Positions 14,378-21,887 of a stretch of 27,227 nt of DNA are shown here, one piece after another; position 1 is the first letter of the stretch; every line of letters starts with the position of its first letter. The stretch covers positions 1 through 27,227 of the forward strand of contig JBKPSO010000043.1 of assembly GCA_046735055.1 (NCBI GenBank), written 5' to 3'. Source of the DNA: DATBLE01 sp046735055. Its GTDB lineage: Bacteria > Actinomycetota > Thermoleophilia > Gaiellales > Gaiellaceae. A program made the translations under genes and the position numbers. The notes beneath the pieces were generated by a model. It was not told the origin of the DNA and made no database searches. It was given only the letters and a program-made list of their open reading frames with translations.

Positions 14378-16156
14378 TCAAGGCTCGACGTTGAAGCTGA
14401 ACATCATTCCGCTCTCGTGGTGCTCGGCGATGTGGCAGTGAGCCATCCAGCGGCCAGGGTTTGTAACGTCGAGCAGGATGTCGACGGTCTCGCCGGTGCG
14501 GACGAGGACCGTGTCCTTCCAGACGAGGTTAGGTTCAACGGCGTCGTCACGGGCGAGGATCAGGAATCGACCGGCGCCGTGGACGTGGAACGGGTGCGGC
14601 ATCGGGTGGTCTGAGTCCATCTCGTTCACCAGGCGCAGCTTCACCTGGTCGCCGACGTGGAAGGTCCAGTCGATCTGCGCGTTCTCGGCGCCGGTGTCGC
14701 GGTCGACGAGCTTCCAGCGCATGTTCGCCGGCGTGGTCAGCCGGTTGACCTCGACCATGTCGTCTTCCCACTCGATTCCCTGCGCCGTGTCGTGGGCATG
14801 CTCGGGCTCGCCGTGCTCATGGTGGGGATGGCCGTGCTCGCCGTGATCGCCCTCGTGCTCGGCGTGGTGGTGCTCGTGGCCGTGTCCGGCATCAGCGGCG
14901 ACGAGGCTCTCTGGCAGGAGCTTCATGCCGCACTTGGGACAGCGGTCGGGCTTGTCGCTTGTTACCTCCGGATGCATCGGGCAGACGTACGTCACTTCTT
15001 CAGCGGCCTGTGCGAGCAGCTTCATCCCGCACTTCGGGCAACTGCCGGGCTCGGCGCTCACGACCTCTGGGTGCATCGGGCAGACGTAGACGACCGGCAC
15101 GCCCTCGGGCACGCCCATGTCCATCTCAGCCACGAACGAGAGCGTCTTGTCTGGTGGCGCCGTCAAGAACGGCTCGATCCGCTCGCGTAGCTCGACCATA
15201 TCGCGGTTGGTCCGCAGGCGTGCGAACTCGTCGGCGAACGACTGCCCCGGCTTTTCGCCGGCAACGGTGATCGACGCGAGCCGGTAGGTGTGCTCGGGCG
15301 TCTTGTGTTCGAGCTCGAGCTCACCGGCGTCCGAGAAGAGCACCTCGACGACGACGCGCTCGGACGGGGCAAGCAGCACTTCCTCGACGAGCTCCTCGCG
15401 CTCGTAGTGGCCGGCGTCGGCACCGACCAGCTTCATCTGCGCGCCCGGCAGCGTCACGTTGAAGACCCGTGTGTTGGCGGTATCGGTGAAGTAGAAACGC
15501 ACGACCTCGTCGCGCTTGGCCTCGAGATGAAGGTTCGGCTCGCCTGAAACGAGCATCACGTTGCCGAAGCGGCCCATCGCGACGTGGGTTGTCTCGGACT
15601 CCCTGAAGGTCGCGATCTGGCCGTCCTCGATCAGGATGTCGTCGAGCGTGAGCAGCAGCTCGCGGTTCGCCGGCGGCCAGTAGTCGAGCTCAGCCGGGGT
15701 CACGAGGATGTTCCCGTACAGGCCCATTTCCTGGCCGTAGTCCTCGCGGATATGCGGGTGGTACCAGAAGGCGCCGGGGTCGGGCACGTGCACCTGGTAG
15801 GTGAAGGTCTCACCGACCGGGATCGGTGCCTGCGTGTCGTGCGTGCCGTCGTACCGGTTCTCGAGCCGGAGACCGTGCCAGTGCACCGTCGCGCCCAGAT
15901 CACCGTGGTTGGTCACGTGGACGGTGATCGTCGCGCCCTGCGGGACCTTCAGCGTCGGTCCGGGGACGGAGCCGTTGTAGGCGAGCATCCGCACCGTTGC
16001 ATCGCCGATCCGCTTCTTGACCGGCATGATCTCGAGCTCGAAGTCGTCGCCGTCTCCGAGCTCGACCAACTCGGTCTTCCGTGCCTCGGGAAGGCCCTCG
16101 GTCTCGCGCGGGAATTCGACAATCGGGGTGCGGCCTTCGGAGCCCGACGGATGCAT
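14378..16156 (-). CDS. Multicopper oxidase with tandem heavy-metal-binding domains and His-rich linker
   Basis: A 592-residue three-cupredoxin multicopper oxidase that would couple one-electron oxidation of a substrate or metal ion to reduction of O2 to water. Copper ligands are complete: HWHG (92-95), WYHPH (131-135), HPMPHPFHVHG (517-527) and MAHCHIAEHHESGM (571-584, with the type 1 Cys574). Between the second and third cupredoxin domains lie two copies of a small metal-binding module, YVCPMHPEV...CPKCGMKL, at 357-381 and 390-414, then a linker with a dense His/Glu/Asp run at 424-456. I see no Sec or Tat signal, so the protein may be cytoplasmic. The ATG at 16156 is fixed by AAAGGAG inside the upstream gene's last codons. 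It lies four bases after the flavoprotein gene; metal handling is the probable role. Confidence 0.92.
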   Translation of the reverse strand: MHPSGSEGRTPIVEFPRETEGLPEARKTELVELGDGDDFELEIMPVKKRIGDATVRMLAYNGSVPGPTLKVPQGATITVHVTNHGDLGATVHWHGLRLENRYDGTHDTQAPIPVGETFTYQVHVPDPGAFWYHPHIREDYGQEMGLYGNILVTPAELDYWPPANRELLLTLDDILIEDGQIATFRESETTHVAMGRFGNVMLVSGEPNLHLEAKRDEVVRFYFTDTANTRVFNVTLPGAQMKLVGADAGHYEREELVEEVLLAPSERVVVEVLFSDAGELELEHKTPEHTYRLASITVAGEKPGQSFADEFARLRTNRDMVELRERIEPFLTAPPDKTLSFVAEMDMGVPEGVPVVYVCPMHPEVVSAEPGSCPKCGMKLLAQAAEEVTYVCPMHPEVTSDKPDRCPKCGMKLLPESLVAADAGHGHEHHHAEHEGDHGEHGHPHHEHGEPEHAHDTAQGIEWEDDMVEVNRLTTPANMRWKLVDRDTGAENAQIDWTFHVGDQVKLRLVNEMDSDHPMPHPFHVHGAGRFLILARDDAVEPNLVWKDTVLVRTGETVDILLDVTNPGRWMAHCHIAEHHESGMMFSFNVEP

Positions 16157-16160
16157 GGCT

Positions 16161-17324
16161 TTAGCTCCTTTCGGTCGAGCGAGCGCCAGCGGCCGCCCCC
16201 GCGCCAACCGCTGTCCCCCTGAAGGCGGGTGCCTTCGATTCCTGATACTCCGCGATTCGCTCGGCGATGAACTCAGCGTCCTCCCTCACCCAGCCGATCA
16301 GCGCCGAGCCGCGCGTGTGCTGCCACGTCAGGCCGAGGAAGTACAGGCCGGGGATGTCGGTGACGCCGCGACGGTGGCGCAGGCGACCGTCCTCATCGAA
16401 GATCGGCAGCTTGATCCAGGAGTACTCGGGGCGGTAGCCCGTCGCCCAGATGACCGCGTCGACCTCGAGCTCGCTGCCATCTTCGAAGCGGACCGTTCGC
16501 CCGTCAACGTCGATGAGACGTGGCTCGAGCTCGACGCCGTGGCGTTTCCCCAGCTCGCGCGGGCTCGAGCCGATCAGCGTGTCCCGTGCGCTCAGCTTGC
16601 GGCCGAGACGCGACTCGACTGTCGTGTCAAGGATTCGCGCCTTGGTGAGCCACCAGAAGAGGTCGCGCCCGAGCACACGTTGGGGCAGCGGCTTCTGGCG
16701 GGAGCCGACCGAGAGCACGACTTTGCGCGTCGCCGAGAGCTCCTTCGCGATCTGGAAACCGGTGTTCCCGCCGCCGACAACGAGCACCGTCCCCTGCGGC
16801 ACGTCGTCGGGTCGGCGATAACCAACCGCGTGCGTCTGGAACACATCGTCGGCGAGCTTCTCCGCGAGCTTCGGCACGAACGGCGTCTGGAACGGCCCGG
16901 TCGCGACCACGACCTGGTCGGCGCTGATCGTCCGCCCGTCCACCTCGAGGCGAAAGCGCCCATCGTCGCCCCGCTCGAGCTTCGTGACCTCGCTGTTGAG
17001 CTCGACCGGCAGCTCGAAAGTCTCGGCGTAGCGCTCGAGATAGGCGATCACCTCGTCGCGGGTCGGATAGCCGTCCGGGTCACGCGGGAAGGGAAGCCGC
17101 GGCAACGCGCTGTAGCGACGCGGAGTGAAGAGGGTGAGCGAGTCCCAGCGCTCGCGCCAGGCAGGGGCGATCTCACCGGCGCGGTCGACGATCACGAACC
17201 CCCGCCCTTGGCGCTTGAGGAAGTAGCCGATCGCCAGGCCTGCCTGACCAACGCCAATGACGGCGACATCCACCTCGTCAGTGGACTGAGATGGTGGTCT
17301 GGCCTCGGCGGAAGCCCTGCTCAT
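16161..17324 (-). CDS. Flavin-dependent monooxygenase-like NAD(P)/FAD oxidoreductase (CzcO-like)
   Basis: A 387-residue class B flavoprotein monooxygenase-like enzyme (COG2072 type). The FAD Rossmann motif is VIGVGQAGLAIGYFL (22-36), the NADPH motif is VLVVGGGNTGFQIAKEL (180-196), and ATG hinge motifs occur at VVATGPFQTPFVP (139-151) and IWATGYRPEYSW near the C-terminus. The sequence between resembles FMO-type enzymes, including the FTPRRYSALPRLPFP stretch. The substrate is unknown. I place the start at ATG 17324; an in-frame ATG at 17390 would add 22 residues that look random. Its stop TAA and last codons carry the ribosome binding site of the multicopper oxidase, so the two are one transcript, the flavoprotein first. 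Confidence 0.9.
   Translation of the reverse strand: MSRASAEARPPSQSTDEVDVAVIGVGQAGLAIGYFLKRQGRGFVIVDRAGEIAPAWRERWDSLTLFTPRRYSALPRLPFPRDPDGYPTRDEVIAYLERYAETFELPVELNSEVTKLERGDDGRFRLEVDGRTISADQVVVATGPFQTPFVPKLAEKLADDVFQTHAVGYRRPDDVPQGTVLVVGGGNTGFQIAKELSATRKVVLSVGSRQKPLPQRVLGRDLFWWLTKARILDTTVESRLGRKLSARDTLIGSSPRELGKRHGVELEPRLIDVDGRTVRFEDGSELEVDAVIWATGYRPEYSWIKLPIFDEDGRLRHRRGVTDIPGLYFLGLTWQHTRGSALIGWVREDAEFIAERIAEYQESKAPAFRGTAVGAGAAAGARSTERS
16165..16171 (-). promoter_or_regulatory. Ribosome binding site of the multicopper oxidase, embedded in the upstream gene
   Basis: AAAGGAG reads on the minus strand within the last sense codons (GAA AGG AGC) of the flavoprotein gene, eight bases before the ATG at 16156. 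It decides that start over an in-frame alternative at 16207 and implies translational coupling. Confidence 0.8.
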
Positions 17325-17998
17325 CTCAGCATTCGCTTCCCACCCTCGCGGTAGCCAAACGCGCTCGCGATGGGGCCGCGGAACGGCCAAAACTGCCGTG
17401 TTTCAGGCGCCGGCAAGGGATGCGCAGCCGCTTGAGACTGAACCAGCGGCGCCGATCGAACCCGTTGCCGGAACCTCGAGACAGAACTTGCAGGGGCTTC
17501 CCCGCGTTTCGGGGAACCGGGTAAGAGGCGGCGAACCGGCCGGAACGGCCTCGTCACCGTCCCGGAGGCGCGCCAGGCGGCAGCGCGGCTCTGAGCGAGG
17601 CGAATCCCTGGTGAACTCGGATTAAACTCCGACAGTTCCTCCCGATCCGGTATCTCATGGCTCCACTCCTCTTGCGGGCCGGGCCAGCCGCCGACGCTGT
17701 AGGCGGCCGGATGGAGCGGCTGGCGATCGTCGTCGTGCCCAGCGAGCTGCTCGACAGCTGCACCATCATCACGACGACTCCGGACGAGCTGGTCGCTCCA
17801 GAGTAGGACCCGAATGCTCGTGCGAACCCGTGTGCCGCGGCCCGGCGAGTTGGTCTTCATCATGGCGCTGAAGCCATGAGTTGGTCCGGCCAAATGAGTT
17901 GCAGCTAGCTTCATCCGATGAGTCGCGTCGCACGCGGCCGCATCCCGCCCCGGCTGGCAAACGCTGTCAGGCGTCCGCGCTGGACGTCCCGGGTGTCG
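17325..17998. promoter_or_regulatory. Divergent region between the flavoprotein operon and the alpha-glucosidase
   Basis: A 674-bp stretch without an intact gene. It must contain the promoter of the flavoprotein-multicopper oxidase operon (minus) and that of the glucosidase (plus). A hairpin TTCCCCG-CGTTT-CGGGGAA lies at 17498-17516. An SRAP-like remnant occupies 17657-17806. Otherwise I see nothing recognisable. Confidence 0.4.
17657..17806 (+). pseudogene. Possible SRAP (HMCES/YedK-type) peptidase fragment
   Basis: The frame ending at TAG 17804-17806 reads ELLDSCTIITTTPDELVAPE. The SCTIITTxxNxLVAPxHDRMP strand is a hallmark of SOS response-associated peptidases, which crosslink to abasic sites in single-stranded DNA. 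The sequence stops just before the HDRMP motif, and upstream the frame does not match the family (no initiating MCGR). Only this short piece supports the call. Confidence 0.4.
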
Positions 17999-19606
17999 AT
18001 GGCTGACGTCCTCGACCACCGAGAATGGTGGCGCGGCGCAGTGATCTACCAGATCTACCCGCGATCGTTCGCCGACGGCAACGGAGACGGAGTGGGCGAT
18101 CTGCCTGGTATCACTGCCCGGCTCGACTACGTCACGGGACTCGGCGCGGACGCGATCTGGCTCTCGCCCATCTTCCCCTCGCCGATGGCCGACTTCGGCT
18201 ACGACGTCGCCGACTACCTCGACGTCGATCCGCTCTTCGGCACCATCGAGGATCTCGATCTGCTCGTCGCACAAGCCCATGCGCGCGGGTTGCGCGTGAT
18301 CCTCGACCTCGTCCCAAACCACACCTCCGACGAGCACCCCTGGTTCGTCGATGCGCGCAGCTCCCGTGAGAGCCGATATCGGGACTGGTACATCTGGCGC
18401 GACGGTCGTGCAGACGGGTCGCCTCCGAACAACTGGCAGAGCTACTTCGGCGGGTCGGCCTGGGAGTGGGATGAGCGGACCGCCCAGTTCTACCTGCACC
18501 TCTTCGATCGCAAGCAACCAGACCTGAACTGGCGCAACCCGCGGGTACGGGAGGCGATCTACGAGGTCATCCGCTTCTGGTTCGACCGAGGCATCGACGG
18601 CCTCCGGATCGACGTGCTCTGGCTCCTCGTCAAGGACGCGGAGTTTCGGGACAACCCGCCATCTCCACCGCTGCGGCATGGTGAATACGAGTGGAGCCGG
18701 TACGACCGGCCGGGATTCGAGGACCGCCCCGAAGTGCACGACATCGTCCGCGAGATGCGCAGCGTCGCCGACGAATACGACCAGCGGGTGCTGATCGGAG
18801 AGATCTACCTGCCACTCGAGCGTCTGGTCCGCTACTACGGCGAACACCTGTCGGGCATCCATCTCCCGTTCAACTTCGGCTTGATCACGATACCGCGCTG
18901 GGATGCCACGACGATCGCCGAGCTGATCGAGCGGTACGAGGCAGCGTTACCCGCCGGCGCGGCGCCCAACTGGGTTCTCGGCAACCACGACGTCCCTCGC
19001 ATCGCGACGCGTGCTGGCACTGCGGGCGCCCGCCTGGCGCTGATGCTGCTGCTCACCCTTCGCGGCACCGCGACCTGCTACTACGGCGACGAGATCGGCC
19101 TGCAGAACGCCAACATCCCCCCAGAACGCATATCGGATCCGCAGGCAAGGATCGGCAAGAGCCGCGACGGAGCGCGAACGCCGATGCAGTGGGACGCCGA
19201 CGACTCGGCCGGGTTCTCCCCGCCCCAGATCCAGCCCTGGTTACCGCTCACCGCCGACCACCGGGAGCGCAACGTGGACGCCCAAGACAAGGATCCCGCG
19301 TCCGAGCTCAACCTCTTCCGCCAACTCGTACGGTTGCGCCGCGAGTCGCCCGCACTCGCGCACGGGTTGTACCGCGCAGTCGTCGCCGGAGACCACGACC
19401 TCCTCGTCTACGTTCGCGAACACCAGGACGAGCGCGACCTGGTCGCGCTCAACTTCGCTTCCGAGCCGCGCTCGCTCGATCTCCGCCACATCGGCTCGTC
19501 GAGCAAGCTGCTCTGCTCAACCAGGCCAGATCGCCGGAATCACCGACTCGACCCACTCGTGCTCGACGCCCACGAAGGCGCCCTCCTGCGCCTTCAGCGA
19601 ACTTGA
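17999..19606 (+). CDS. Alpha-glucosidase / oligo-1,6-glucosidase-like, glycoside hydrolase family 13
   Basis: A 535-residue soluble GH13 enzyme that hydrolyses or transfers alpha-glucosyl units from maltose- or isomaltose-type oligosaccharides. Conserved regions: WWRGAVIYQIYPRSFADGNG (10-29), GDLPGITARLDYVTGLGADA (33-52), DLVPNHTSDEHPWF (103-116), GLRIDVLW with the nucleophile Asp205, IGEIYLP with the acid/base Glu268, and LGNHDVPR with the transition-state Asp331. The QPDLNWRNP stretch (173-181) also fits the oligo-1,6-glucosidase/alpha-glucosidase subfamilies. Length is usual. ATG 17999 is used; GTG 17993 two codons before is possible, and no good ribosome binding site is seen. It stands alone without transporter or regulator; no signal peptide. 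Confidence 0.92.
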   Translation: MADVLDHREWWRGAVIYQIYPRSFADGNGDGVGDLPGITARLDYVTGLGADAIWLSPIFPSPMADFGYDVADYLDVDPLFGTIEDLDLLVAQAHARGLRVILDLVPNHTSDEHPWFVDARSSRESRYRDWYIWRDGRADGSPPNNWQSYFGGSAWEWDERTAQFYLHLFDRKQPDLNWRNPRVREAIYEVIRFWFDRGIDGLRIDVLWLLVKDAEFRDNPPSPPLRHGEYEWSRYDRPGFEDRPEVHDIVREMRSVADEYDQRVLIGEIYLPLERLVRYYGEHLSGIHLPFNFGLITIPRWDATTIAELIERYEAALPAGAAPNWVLGNHDVPRIATRAGTAGARLALMLLLTLRGTATCYYGDEIGLQNANIPPERISDPQARIGKSRDGARTPMQWDADDSAGFSPPQIQPWLPLTADHRERNVDAQDKDPASELNLFRQLVRLRRESPALAHGLYRAVVAGDHDLLVYVREHQDERDLVALNFASEPRSLDLRHIGSSSKLLCSTRPDRRNHRLDPLVLDAHEGALLRLQRT

Positions 19607-19660
19607 TTCAGCGACGCTGCGCCCGGGGCCGAGAACTGGAGCTCTGCACGATCAACCCCT

Positions 19661-19678
19661 CGCGCATATGTATGCGCG
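19661..19678. terminator. Hairpin between convergent genes
   Basis: CGCGCATA-TG-TATGCGCG forms an eight-base-pair inverted repeat between the stop codons of the glucosidase (plus) and the DUF5995 gene (minus). The position suits a shared terminator, but there is no T tract and the loop is only two bases, or four with the last pair open. Confidence 0.35.
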
Positions 19679-19717
19679 TGTGAGAGCGAGGTCGCGTAAG
19701 GAGAGCGGGTGCGACCG

Positions 19718-20623
19718 TTACGGGTCGTCGTGGTGTATCGCGCAGTACGCGTCGCGCGCCGCGCTACCGCCCGAGAGAGGCGGATACTGATCTGCCGCCA
19801 CGATCGCAGACGCCTCCGCTGCTGCGTCGGTCTCGATCTGCGCCGCGACCTCATCTCGTGCTGCAGGCGTCGGAGCCGCGGCGAGCGCCTCCGCGTCCCG
19901 CCACGCCGACTCACGCCAGGCAACCAGTGTCTGGAACAGCGTGAAGTCGTCGAGGGAGGTCGGCAGATTCGTGTCGTCGATGGTCGGATCGAAGCGCCGC
20001 GCGATTTCGGCGATGGCGTCGTCTTCAACGCGGTTGAGGATCTCGTTCACGCGGTCGTGGTCCGGTTTCCGGCTCGTCCCGTCGGGCGCGACGAGACCGA
20101 TGCTGTACAGCACGAACGGCAGATCGCGCTGGACGTGTGCGTTGATGCCGAGAAGCAAGTCCCCGGATGCCGACACCTCGTGGTCGTGCGCAGCGGCGAA
20201 AGCGATTCGCCACGCCGGCGGCACATCAGCGAGATCGCCTGCCGCCCAAGCGTCGTAGGCCGCGAAGTAGTAGCGGGCGAAAACCGCGTCCTCGTGGTTG
20301 ACGAAAGGCGTGTCGTCGAAGAACGGCGTATCGATCGTCCGCCTGTACTCCTCCGTTACGCGGAGGTACGTGAGCGAGAAGATTGCGTTGTGGTCGCACG
20401 AGGAGGCAAGCTGGTCGAAGCGACGCGTCATCTCCCGGATCGCCTTGTCGACGCACTGCGCTCGTCCTGCGATGCAATCGTCCGGGCTCGTGACGTCGTA
20501 GGGGATCGAGAGCGCCGGCAGGAGCGAGCTCCAACCGACGAACGGCGGATCCTCGGCGGCTCCTGCCGCTGGACGCGCCAACACGAAGACGGCGAGGGCG
20601 ACGAGCGACAGCTTCGCCTTCAC
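19718..20623 (-). CDS. Secreted DUF5995 family protein
   Basis: A 301-residue protein with an N-terminal signal peptide (MKAKLSLVALAVFVLARPA, cleavage probably after AAGAA), so it is likely exported. The body matches DUF5995, a family of unknown function: FSLTYLRVTEEYRRTIDTPF (82-101), PFVNHEDAVFARYYFAAYDA (105-124), PPAWRIAF, and the family's strongest block LLLGINAHVQRDLPFVL. A Cys pair in the first third (DDCIAGRAQC) and another near the end may form disulfides. The start is GTG at 20623. It is divergent from the FIST gene with 82 bp between starts. The His-Asp-rich motifs hint at metal binding, but I know of no assigned activity. Confidence 0.8.
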   Translation of the reverse strand: MKAKLSLVALAVFVLARPAAGAAEDPPFVGWSSLLPALSIPYDVTSPDDCIAGRAQCVDKAIREMTRRFDQLASSCDHNAIFSLTYLRVTEEYRRTIDTPFFDDTPFVNHEDAVFARYYFAAYDAWAAGDLADVPPAWRIAFAAAHDHEVSASGDLLLGINAHVQRDLPFVLYSIGLVAPDGTSRKPDHDRVNEILNRVEDDAIAEIARRFDPTIDDTNLPTSLDDFTLFQTLVAWRESAWRDAEALAAAPTPAARDEVAAQIETDAAAEASAIVAADQYPPLSGGSAARDAYCAIHHDDP

Positions 20624-20705
20624 GTGTTTCTAATCGCCGGTTGTCGGGAAAACGAAACTCCCCGGTCCGTTCAACCGTTTAGCAGCCTTAGCTCCATCCG
20701 CGGCA

Positions 20706-21887
20706 ATGGTTTCGGCAGCGACACACGACGTCGTTCGGACGCGCGCCCCCTTCGCGGGCGCGAGCTCGGCGGAGGGCGCGCGCGCCTGCTTCGAGGCCGT
20801 GAAGCAGGCGGTGAGCGCGCTCGGCCGCGACGCCGGGCTCGTCCTGATCTTCCCCACGGGCGTCGCCGATCCCCGGGACGCCCTGGCGCAGGCCCAGGCC
20901 GCCGCGGGCGAAGCGCAGGTCGCCGGAATGACGGGAAGCGGCGCGATCACTGCAGGCGGGGCGATCGCGAACGGCTGCTCGGCGCTCGCATTCGCCGAGT
21001 CCGTGCCCGTGGGAGTCGGTGTGGACGGAGCAGGTGAGCCACGCGCGGCCGGAAGGGCCGCCGCCGAAGACGCCCTTGCTCGCGTCGAGCCCAGAGCCGG
21101 CCACACCGTGCTGCTGCTTTTCGTCGATTCGGAGTCCGGGGACCAGGCGGAGATCGTCGCCGGCGCCTACGACGTGGCGGGTGCCCAGATCCCGCTGGCT
21201 GGAGGAGCCGCGGGAGGCACAAGGAGAGCGCAGTTCGCGGACGGCAGAGCCATGGCCAAGAGCGTCGTCGCCGTCGCAATCGTCGCCGGCGCACCGGTCG
21301 GCGTCGGCATCGCCCATGGTTGCGTCCCGCGCGGAACGCCGTCGATCGTGACTCGCTCGAGCGCTCAGACGGTGCTCCAGTTGGACGGCCGCCCGGCGGA
21401 GACGGTCTACCTCGAGAAGCTCGGGGTGGACGTCCACCTGAGCGATGCCGATTTCGAGGCGGTCGCGATGGTCCACCCGCTCGCCGAGCCCAAGCTGAGC
21501 GGCGACGTCCATCCGAGGCATGTGCGTACACGCGCCCCCGGCGGCGGGCTCGTCTGCGCGACGAGCATCGAACCGAACGCGGCAGTCGACATCTGCGATC
21601 ACGTTCCCGAGGCGATCGTGACGAGTGCGCGCGCGGCGGTCGACGATGCCGTCGAGCCGCTGCCGCGCGCCGCGGAGGCCGCGCTGCTCTTCGACTGCGC
21701 CGCACGTGGTGCGCAATTCGGCAACCTGCTCGCCGCCCGCGAGATCGAGTCGATCACGTCCGCGTTCGGCGCGCATCCTCCCTGCCTCGCCGGTGTCTAC
21801 ACACGCGGTGAGATCGGCAGATCGCGAGGTGCGAAAGGGGATCGGAACTATGCCGTCGTCGTTGTTGCGTTCGGTTCCGAGGCTTGA
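20706..21887 (+). CDS. FIST domain sensory protein
   Basis: A 393-residue soluble protein made of FIST_N (about 25-215) and FIST_C (about 225-380). FIST domains are predicted small-ligand sensors, possibly for amino acids, found with signalling proteins. Features: GLVLIFPTGVADPRDALAQA (44-63), GMTGSGAITAGG (73-84), PLAGGAAGG near 165, and toward the end LLFDCAARGAQFGN and PCLAGVYTRGEIG, the FIST_C signature (CxxRG ... GxYxxGEIG). There is no membrane segment. The 3' end overlaps the next gene, a histidine kinase, by 38 bp. This arrangement supports the idea that the FIST protein supplies the signal for the kinase. Confidence 0.88.
   Translation: MVSAATHDVVRTRAPFAGASSAEGARACFEAVKQAVSALGRDAGLVLIFPTGVADPRDALAQAQAAAGEAQVAGMTGSGAITAGGAIANGCSALAFAESVPVGVGVDGAGEPRAAGRAAAEDALARVEPRAGHTVLLLFVDSESGDQAEIVAGAYDVAGAQIPLAGGAAGGTRRAQFADGRAMAKSVVAVAIVAGAPVGVGIAHGCVPRGTPSIVTRSSAQTVLQLDGRPAETVYLEKLGVDVHLSDADFEAVAMVHPLAEPKLSGDVHPRHVRTRAPGGGLVCATSIEPNAAVDICDHVPEAIVTSARAAVDDAVEPLPRAAEAALLFDCAARGAQFGNLLAAREIESITSAFGAHPPCLAGVYTRGEIGRSRGAKGDRNYAVVVVAFGSEA
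21834..21841 (+). promoter_or_regulatory. Ribosome binding site of the histidine kinase inside the FIST gene
   Basis: AAAGGGGA lies eight bases before ATG 21850, within the last codons of the FIST gene. It decides the kinase start; the same frame is open back to 21625 but there it is only the shifted reading of the FIST gene. Confidence 0.7.

Noticed and set aside
17321..18862. Long minus-strand frame of 513 codons
   Set aside because: It lies opposite the GH13 gene and the gap before it; the translation has no known motifs and is rich in Arg/Asp/Val as expected for an antisense frame. The plus-strand glucosidase has all catalytic motifs.
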